Shown here piece by piece: positions 58,599-64,000 of a stretch of 64,000 nucleotides of DNA. The stretch lies in assembly GCA_963815535.1 (NCBI GenBank), contig CAWFGS010000001.1, positions 248,001 to 312,000 of the forward strand, in the 5' to 3' direction. Under the pieces are notes generated by a model. The model worked only from the letters and a program-made list of their open reading frames with translations, did not search any database and was not told where the DNA came from. How positions within the stretch are numbered: the stretch's first letter is position 1; each line of letters starts with the position of its first letter. This DNA comes from CAWFGS01 sp963815535 (GTDB lineage: Bacteria > Pseudomonadota > Alphaproteobacteria > Sphingomonadales > Sphingomonadaceae). Both the position numbers and the translations under genes were made by a program.

Positions 58599-59521
58599 CC
58601 GCGCACCAGAAATTCATCCATCGCCGCGTTGAAGGCTTCGGGCGCTTCCCACGGTACGAAATGACCGCAATCGGGCACTTGCACGATGGTCAGATCGTCC
58701 ACGATATGCTCCAGCCCGTCCAAATTGGCAGGCGGCAAGGCGAGGTCGTCCATCGCCCATATCACCAGCGTCGGAATGGTCAGATTGGGCAATGCGAGCG
58801 GCACGTAGTCGGCGGGCAAGTCGAACGGCGCATCCATCGGCGGCACGACGATCGGGCTGGCGCGATACCAGTTCAGCATCGCGATCGCGGTGTCGGGATT
58901 GCGCCATTCGGACAGCAACGCATCGCGCTCTTCCGGCTCCATCTTGGTCGGACTGTCCCATTTCACGTATTTCAACAGGATATGCGTCAGGCCGCTCGCA
59001 CGGGTTTCCGCATCCTGCGCGGTATCGCGAAAGCCGTTGATATACTGGCTGGCCGCGCGTTGCCCTTCATGGGTGTAAAGCAGCTTTTGAAAGATGGCGG
59101 GATGCGGCGCGTTGGCGATGACGGCGCGGCGGACCCGGCCGTTCATCTGCCCGCCCAAGGCGGTTCCCCAGGCGATTGCGCCGCCCCAATCGTGACCGAC
59201 CACGGTAAACTGTTCCACCCCAAGCGCATCGGCCATTGCGAACACGTCCCCGATCAGCCGGTCCGGCGTGTAGCTGGCGACATCTTGGGGGCTGGACGAT
59301 CCGCGATAGCCACGCTGATCGGCGGCGATGCAGCGATAGCGGCTGGCAAAATGCGGTATCTGATGGCGCCAGGTGCGATGGCTTTCGGGGAAGCCGTGCA
59401 GGAAGATCAGCGTTTCCGCGTCGGGTTTGCCGCTGGGCATTCCGGTGTCGCACACGTCGAGCGCGATGCCGCTGGGCAAGGTGACGCGGGTTTGCGGGGG
59501 CAGGGCGTGAGCGGTTTTCAT
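58595..59521 (-). CDS. Alpha/beta hydrolase, epoxide hydrolase-like
   Basis: 308 residues, intact. HGFPESHRTWRHQ (oxyanion HGxP), nucleophile Asp in VVGHDWGGAIAWGTALG, and catalytic His in VQVPDCGHFVPWE. An Asp nucleophile points to epoxide hydrolase or haloalkane dehalogenase-type chemistry. Last gene of the operon bolA-pirin-SDR-hydrolase; the start overlaps the SDR stop by ATGA. Could also act as a simple esterase. Confidence 0.88.
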   Translation of the reverse strand: MKTAHALPPQTRVTLPSGIALDVCDTGMPSGKPDAETLIFLHGFPESHRTWRHQIPHFASRYRCIAADQRGYRGSSSPQDVASYTPDRLIGDVFAMADALGVEQFTVVGHDWGGAIAWGTALGGQMNGRVRRAVIANAPHPAIFQKLLYTHEGQRAASQYINGFRDTAQDAETRASGLTHILLKYVKWDSPTKMEPEERDALLSEWRNPDTAIAMLNWYRASPIVVPPMDAPFDLPADYVPLALPNLTIPTLVIWAMDDLALPPANLDGLEHIVDDLTIVQVPDCGHFVPWEAPEAFNAAMDEFLVRG

Positions 59522-60333
59522 CGGTCCGCCTCCATTTTCTCAACATAGCCGTTCGCCACCATCGCGGCCATTTGATCGAACAGGGCATCGGGCGTGCGGC
59601 GCGCTTCTCCCAACGCTTCTTCCGGGCCGCGCGCGATAATGATTTCCCGTTCGCCTGCCGCCATTGCCCGCACCATGATCGCGGCTGCTTCACTCGCCGA
59701 TATGCCGTTGTCGATTGCGCTGTCGCTGACACCGCGCGCGTCGCCGTCGCCGGTCAGCGCGTTGCGCGCGACATTGGTTGCGACCGATCCGGGTGCGATG
59801 ACGTGGACGTCCACGCCCGTCACCGACAATTCGGATCGCAGCGCATCGGCATAACCGATCAGCCCGTGTTTCGCCGCGCAATAGGCCGTTCGCATCGGCA
59901 CGCCGACCTTGCCCGCGATGGAGGATATGAAGGCCAGCCTGCCACTGCCGCGCGCGACGAAATGCGGCAGCAGCAATTGGGTCAGCGCGATCTGCGCGGT
60001 CAGGTCGATCTCTATAATGTCGCGATAGACCTGCATTGTGGTGTTCGTTGCGAGGGAACGCTGCGACAGGCCCGCATTGTTGATGAGCACATCGACGCCG
60101 TCGTTCCATCCGATCGCATGATGGGCAGCGCTCTCCATCGCGGGACCGTCGCGCATGTCGAACGGCAGGATCAGCGTTTCGGCGCCCGATGCTGCGGAAA
60201 CGTCCTGCAGGCGTTTCTCGTCGCGGCCCGACAGGATCAGCCGCGCGCCCGCTTTTGCGAATTCATGCGCCAGCGCCGCGCCGATGCCGGACGATGCGCC
60301 GGTGATCCAGATCGTTTTTTCGGAAAAGCTCAT
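59518..60333 (-). CDS. Short-chain dehydrogenase/reductase
   Basis: 271 residues, intact. IWITGASSGIGAALAHEFAK (NAD(P) loop), DVLINNAGLSQRSL and the catalytic Tyr-Lys in AYCAAKHGLIGYAD. Substrate unknown. The ATG at 60331-60333 overlaps the pirin stop by ATGA, and the stop overlaps the hydrolase ATG in the same way. Confidence 0.9.
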   Translation of the reverse strand: MSFSEKTIWITGASSGIGAALAHEFAKAGARLILSGRDEKRLQDVSAASGAETLILPFDMRDGPAMESAAHHAIGWNDGVDVLINNAGLSQRSLATNTTMQVYRDIIEIDLTAQIALTQLLLPHFVARGSGRLAFISSIAGKVGVPMRTAYCAAKHGLIGYADALRSELSVTGVDVHVIAPGSVATNVARNALTGDGDARGVSDSAIDNGISASEAAAIMVRAMAAGEREIIIARGPEEALGEARRTPDALFDQMAAMVANGYVEKMEADR

Positions 60334-61238
60334 GGGTAACTCACTGTTTTCGGCGTGCCGGGAATGGGAATGAACTCGTCTTCGTCGCCTGGAACCTTGG
60401 GGAAACGCCCTTCGCGCCAGTCGTCCTTCGCCTGATCGATCCGTTCGCGGCTGCTGCTGACGAAGTTCCACCAGGCATGGCGTTTGGTGGCAAACGCTTC
60501 GCCGCCCAGCAGCATGACCCGCCCGCCGTCGCTGGAATACAGCGTCATGCACGCGCCGGGTTTCAGCACGGTCAGTTCGTACGGTTTCAGCGATTGCCCG
60601 TCGATCCGTGCTTCCCCGCCGACCAACATCAGTGCGCGCTCGTCCGCCGCGCCGTCGATGGGGATGCGGCCATCGGGTCGAAGCACGATTTCGGCGTAGA
60701 TGGTGTCGGCATAGGTGGTGGTTGCGGCCCGCTGGCCCCATAATTCGCCCATCACCAGGGTCGCACGCGCGCCGCCGTCGTCGATCACCGGCAGATCGCG
60801 CGCGGCTTCGAACGCAGGGTCCATCTCCTCGATCCCTTCGGGCAAGGCGAGCCAGGTCTGCATACCGTACAGTTTCGGCCCGGCATCGCGTTCCGCCTGC
60901 GGGCTGCGTTCGGAATGCACGATTCCCTTGCCGGCGGTCATCAAATTGACCTGCCCCGGACGGATGGTTTCGAAATTGCCCAGACTGTCGCGATGGTCGA
61001 TCGCCCCTTCGAACAGCCATGTCACGGTCGCCAGATTGATATGCGGGTGGGGCCGTACATCCATGCCTGTCCCGATATCGAGATCGCCGGGGCCGAACTG
61101 ATCCACGAAGATAAACGGCCCGACCATCGTGCGCGCTTTGGATGGCAGCACGCGTCGCACTTCGAACTGGCCCAGATCGTGGGTGACCGGGGTGATGGTC
61201 TGTTCGATCAACCCCTGCGCGGCGTTTGCGGCGCTCAC
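60330..61238 (-). CDS. Pirin family protein
   Basis: 302 residues, intact. Double cupin: FVDQFGPGDLDIGTGMDV and RPHPHINLATVTWLFEG with HRDSLGN and MTAGKGIVHSERSPQAE (His-rich metal site of pirin), then the second cupin GRIPIDGAADERALMLVGG. Pirins include quercetin-dioxygenase-like enzymes and regulators. Start overlaps the bolA stop by 4 bases, and the stop overlaps the SDR start. Confidence 0.93.
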   Translation of the reverse strand: MSAANAAQGLIEQTITPVTHDLGQFEVRRVLPSKARTMVGPFIFVDQFGPGDLDIGTGMDVRPHPHINLATVTWLFEGAIDHRDSLGNFETIRPGQVNLMTAGKGIVHSERSPQAERDAGPKLYGMQTWLALPEGIEEMDPAFEAARDLPVIDDGGARATLVMGELWGQRAATTTYADTIYAEIVLRPDGRIPIDGAADERALMLVGGEARIDGQSLKPYELTVLKPGACMTLYSSDGGRVMLLGGEAFATKRHAWWNFVSSSRERIDQAKDDWREGRFPKVPGDEDEFIPIPGTPKTVSYP

Positions 61239-61507
61239 TGCGCGCTCTCTGGCACGCTGGCCTTGATCGCCAGCGCGTGGACGCGGTCGCCCGGAATATC
61301 GCCCAGCGCGCGGTTCACCATCCGCTGTCGTTCCAGTCGCGATGCATCGGCGAAGGACGCGCTTTCGATCAGGATCGTAAAATGCAATTCGCCGCTGCCG
61401 TCGTCGCCGGAATGGCCGGAATGCGCGGCGCTGTCGTTGATGATTTCCAACCGGCTGGGCGCGAAGGCTTCGGTCAAAAGCTGTGTCATTTCATCCTGAA
61501 CGCGCAC
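61235..61507 (-). CDS. BolA family protein
   Basis: 90 residues, intact. EAFAPSRLEIINDSAAHSGHSGDDGSGELHF is split by position (residues 13-43); the class II-KH-like fold ends with RLERQRMVNRALGD. BolA pairs with monothiol glutaredoxins in Fe-S and iron regulation. First gene of the overlapping operon with pirin, SDR and hydrolase, and divergent from the J-domain gene. In many alphaproteobacteria bolA stands next to a J-domain gene and cobS, as here. Confidence 0.92.
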   Translation of the reverse strand: MRVQDEMTQLLTEAFAPSRLEIINDSAAHSGHSGDDGSGELHFTILIESASFADASRLERQRMVNRALGDIPGDRVHALAIKASVPESAQ

Positions 61508-61586
61508 GATATTTCCCCGGCAATATGCTGTTGGTGCAGCGACGATACCTTGGCAAGCCGCGCCGCGATACCCATCCTTTACCGCG

Positions 61587-62195
61587 ATGAAGGGCGACAG
61601 GTTTCACGGGAGGGTCAATACCGGCGGGACGATTTGTCAGGCGCCGGGATGCGGAGAGGCGGGCGAGTTTCGCGCGCCGGGTGCCAGCGGTTCCGGGTTC
61701 GACGGGCCGGGCGACTATCGCTGGTTCTGCCTCGACCATGTCCGCGAATTCAACGCCGGTTACGACTGGTTCGAAGGGATGAGTGCGGACGAAATCCTGT
61801 CCGAACAATCGCCCGTCGCCGGGTGGCGTTCGCAAAACCGCATCTATCGCGGTGACGCGGGGATCGACGGCACGCCGCGTTGGGCCGATTTCGACGATCC
61901 GCTAGACGCGATTGCCGGACGGGCGGCAAATATAAAAGCGCGCGCCGCCCATGCCGCCGCCCATGCCGCCGCACAACCTGCACGCGCGCCGCGCTTCACC
62001 GCCCCCGAACAGGGCGCGCTGGACGTGCTGGGTCTGGACCGGTCGCTGGACCGCGCGCAGTTACGCAAACGCTATTCCGAACTGGTGCGCCGTTACCACC
62101 CCGATCGCAACGGCGGCGACCGCACGCACGAAGCGCGGCTGGTGCGAGTGGTGGAGGCGTATCAGCTGCTTCGCAAGGCGGCGGCGTTGCGGTGA
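61587..62195 (+). CDS. J-domain protein with N-terminal Cys motif
   Basis: 202 residues, intact. The C-terminal J domain (about 140-200) contains the HPD in RRYHPDRNGGDRTHEARLV. The N-terminal part carries ICQAPGCGEAGEFRAP and a FCLDHVREFN, a small Cys-rich region that may bind metal. An Ala-rich linker joins them. It would stimulate an Hsp70 on a specific client. Divergent from bolA (79 bp); convergent with the MpaB gene (15 bp). Confidence 0.9.
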   Translation: MKGDRFHGRVNTGGTICQAPGCGEAGEFRAPGASGSGFDGPGDYRWFCLDHVREFNAGYDWFEGMSADEILSEQSPVAGWRSQNRIYRGDAGIDGTPRWADFDDPLDAIAGRAANIKARAAHAAAHAAAQPARAPRFTAPEQGALDVLGLDRSLDRAQLRKRYSELVRRYHPDRNGGDRTHEARLVRVVEAYQLLRKAAALR

Positions 62196-62210
62196 TTGCG
62201 CGTCCGATGG

Positions 62211-63056
62211 CTAGTTCTGGCGGAATGCCCAACGCAAAGTCCGCCCGACCCCCTGCGCGGCCAGGTTTGCAGGCAGGGCGGCAAGGCCGGGGCGTTTGAG
62301 GCCCAGCATCGGCAAGGCGAACGCCGGCAACAAATCGACCGCAGCCGTGCCCAGCATGGCCTGTACCCCGCGCGGCGCACCGTCGGGCCGCTGTGTCAGG
62401 ACCAGCTCGGCAACCTCCTTCGCCTCTGCCGACGATTGCAGTTGGCCGCGCATCGACCGGAACAGCTGTTCCGCTTGATTGCGGGTTTCCGGCACGGGGT
62501 CGGCCCCCAATTCGCGCGCAATGACGGCGTGCTGGCGAAAATATTCATCCTGCTGGGCGAACGGCATGGTCGGGCGCACATGACGCAGATACGCCTGCAG
62601 AAAACTGGTTGCGCCCGCGACATGCACCCAGGCCAGCGTTTCGGGATTGCGCGCCGAATACCGGCCGCCCCCCGGCAGATCGCCTTTTATATGTTCGTGA
62701 ATACGGTTGACCCGTGCGATGATCTTCGCCGCTTCGTCGCGGTGGCCGAATGTCGTCACCGCAATGAACTGCGCCGTACGCCGCAGCCGCCCATGCATGT
62801 CTGCACGAAAATTGGAATGGTCCAGCACGCCCTGCAGCGCGTGGGGATGCAGCATCTGCAACAGCAGGCTGCGGATGCCGCCGATCATCATGCCGACCGC
62901 ATCGGCGTGCACCATACGGATCGGGCTGTCGGGCGCGAACAGCGCATCGCCCGATGGCGGAACCGGTTTTTCGCCAGCATCCGCGTCGTTGAACACGTCG
63001 CGAACGGCGCCGACGATCCTGTCGCGCACGAATTCCTGGGGTGGTTTCAGTGCCAT
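62211..63056 (-). CDS. Oxygenase MpaB family protein (DUF2236)
   Basis: 281 residues, intact. MVHADAVGMMIGGIRSLLLQMLHPHALQGVLDHSNF lies in the N-terminal half (about 40-75), with the family His in MLHPHAL, then RIHEHIKGDLPGG and LAWVHVAGATSFL. Latex-clearing protein and MpaB relatives are haem enzymes, but the physiological role of this group is unknown. The ATG at 63054-63056 opens MALKPPQEFVRDRIVG. It interrupts the usual adjacency of the J-domain gene and cobS. Confidence 0.85.
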   Translation of the reverse strand: MALKPPQEFVRDRIVGAVRDVFNDADAGEKPVPPSGDALFAPDSPIRMVHADAVGMMIGGIRSLLLQMLHPHALQGVLDHSNFRADMHGRLRRTAQFIAVTTFGHRDEAAKIIARVNRIHEHIKGDLPGGGRYSARNPETLAWVHVAGATSFLQAYLRHVRPTMPFAQQDEYFRQHAVIARELGADPVPETRNQAEQLFRSMRGQLQSSAEAKEVAELVLTQRPDGAPRGVQAMLGTAAVDLLPAFALPMLGLKRPGLAALPANLAAQGVGRTLRWAFRQN

Positions 63057-63121
63057 CTTGCGTAAAGATAGGTTCGCGGCCCGGACCCGGCAATGGCGCA
63101 CAACAAATGGTAACGCATATT

Positions 63122-63180
63122 GCGCCAGCGTTTGGGGCGCCAGCGTTGGGGCGCCGAGCGTCGGGCCGTCAGCGTCGGGG
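63122..63180 (+). repeat. Four imperfect tandem repeats of about 15 bp
   Basis: Units: 63122-63136, 63137-63150, 63151-63165 and 63166-63180. The first two differ by one T, the third and fourth diverge (GCGCCGAGCGTCGGG, CCGTCAGCGTCGGGG). They fill half of the 183-bp gap between the divergent MpaB and cobS genes. Confidence 0.7.
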
Positions 63181-63239
63181 TAACAAAGGCGCATTACCCG
63201 GTTGCAGGCGTGCCGCCATCCCTCTAACCCTCGGCCCCT

Positions 63240-64000
63240 ATGAACGAACAGACGCACAAGACATTCGACGCCGGCAGCAAGACGGTGCTGGCCGCCCCCG
63301 ATACCACCGTAAACGTGCGCGAGGTCTTCGGCATCGACACCGACTGGGTCGTTCCGGCCTTTTCGAAAGCGGACGAACGCGTACCCGATACCGACGACAG
63401 CTATGTGTTCGATCCCGACACGACGCTGGCCATTCTGGCAGGGTTCGCCAACGATCGCCGGGTGATGGTCCAGGGCTATCACGGGACGGGGAAATCCACG
63501 CATATCGAACAGGTCGCCGCGCGGCTGAACTGGCCTTGCATCCGCATCAATCTGGATGCCCATATCAGCCGGATCGATCTGGTCGGGCGTGACGCGATCG
63601 TGCTGCGCGACGGGTTGCAGGTAACCGAATTTCGCGAAGGCTTGCTGCCCTGGGCGTTGCAGCATCCGGTGGCCCTGGTGTTCGACGAATACGATGCCGG
63701 TCGCCCCGACGTGATGTTCGTGATTCAGCGCGTTCTGGAACAGCAGGGCAAGCTGACCCTGCTCGATCAGAATCGCGTCATCCGGCCGGACGCGAATTTC
63801 CGCCTGTTCGCAACGGCCAATACGGTCGGGCTGGGCGATACCAGCGGGCTGTATCATGGCACGCAGGCGATCAACCAGGGCCAGATGGACCGGTGGAACA
63901 TCGTGATCGGGCTGAACTATCTGCCGGCGGACACCGAACGCGACATCGTCCTGTCCAAGAACGAAGGGGCCGATCCCAAGCAGGTTGCGGACATGATAAA
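63240..64000 (+). CDS. cobS: Cobaltochelatase subunit CobS (3' end missing)
   Basis: First 253 residues of an AAA+ protein. Walker A MVQGYHGTGKSTHIEQVAA (about residues 78-96), Walker B PVALVFDEYDAGRPDVMFV, and FRLFATANTVGLGDTSGLYHG, typical of CobS. CobS with CobT and CobN inserts cobalt into hydrogenobyrinate diamide. Start MNEQTHKTFDAGSK at ATG 63240-63242. The tandem repeat lies just upstream. cobT is expected beyond the right edge. Confidence 0.93.
   Translation, partial: MNEQTHKTFDAGSKTVLAAPDTTVNVREVFGIDTDWVVPAFSKADERVPDTDDSYVFDPDTTLAILAGFANDRRVMVQGYHGTGKSTHIEQVAARLNWPCIRINLDAHISRIDLVGRDAIVLRDGLQVTEFREGLLPWALQHPVALVFDEYDAGRPDVMFVIQRVLEQQGKLTLLDQNRVIRPDANFRLFATANTVGLGDTSGLYHGTQAINQGQMDRWNIVIGLNYLPADTERDIVLSKNEGADPKQVADMI

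Noticed and set aside
63057..63857. In-frame extension of the MpaB gene upstream to 63857
   Set aside because: It would be antisense to the certain cobS start region; the family N-terminus fits the ATG at 63056.

Overview
The window is a 64 kb stretch of high-GC (roughly 63-64%) chromosomal DNA. It reads as a member of the Sphingomonadales (Alphaproteobacteria), most likely Erythrobacteraceae or a close relative; that placement is inference. It rests on the gene order infA-maf-RNase E/G-yacG-tRNA-Phe, a CcrM-type methyltransferase, an aa3-type oxidase subunit IV, a folP with an extra N-terminal domain, a TonB-dependent receptor with a Gly/Arg-rich insert, purC-M16 peptidase-purS-purQ, and bolA/J-domain gene/cobS. 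I see no insertion sequence, prophage, CRISPR array or rRNA. The DNA looks like core genome with a few accessory spots.

A feature of the sequence itself dominates the first two thirds. About 26 otherwise ordinary genes, many of them universally conserved (parC, cca, rnhB, folP, purC, maf, yacG), are broken by +1/-1 shifts. These are often compensating pairs a few codons apart, and the protein continues perfectly in another frame. The shifts cluster at 1.9-26.6 kb and 35.7-45.1 kb; 28-35.6 kb and 45.9-64 kb are almost free of them. I read this as uneven sequencing or assembly quality, not gene decay, and annotate each such locus as one gene spanning its frames.

Layout. 0-2 kb: two tandem cysteine desulfurases and a 2Fe-2S ferredoxin (Fe-S/sulfur operon, cut at the left edge). 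2-12 kb: DJ-1/PfpI protein, parC, a secreted protein, rhlE, an operon DUF1285-Nudix-cca, an acetyltransferase, a PQQ-type sugar dehydrogenase divergent from rnhB. 12-18.6 kb: oxyR-like regulator divergent from a YdcH gene, nhaA with a Ca2+/Na+ antiporter, the cell-cycle methyltransferase ccrM with a striking upstream region, folP, an acetyltransferase. 18.7-28.6 kb: an NtrC-family regulator with an abnormal GAFTGA loop, small envelope proteins (three lipoproteins, one with no normal start codon), a racemase-family protein, dgt, an NAD(P)-binding protein, an ABA4-like membrane protein, an acyl-CoA ligase, an entericidin-like peptide, and an EamA transporter. 28.6-35.6 kb: cpaF, glmS, a GGDEF-EAL protein, purQ and purS. 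35.7-45.9 kb: M16 peptidase, purC, tRNA-Phe, yacG, RNase E/G, maf, infA, a TonB-dependent receptor, and a flavoprotein. 46-64 kb: uvrC, a small Cys-rich protein in an AT-rich islet, tesB, a Cupin_8 + FemAB-like pair, hppA, thiL-nusB-hisD-hisG, a four-gene overlapping operon bolA-pirin-SDR-hydrolase, a J-domain protein, an MpaB-family protein and the start of cobS (cut at the right edge).

The most interesting places are: the ccrM upstream region, with four GANTC sites and a perfect DnaA box in about 170 bp; the lipoprotein whose only usable initiation codon is ATT; the NtrC-family activator with NAFPGA in place of GAFTGA; the overlapping FemAB-like/Cupin_8 gene pair; the AT-rich islet with the Cys-rich mini-protein; and the bolA-pirin-SDR-hydrolase operon.
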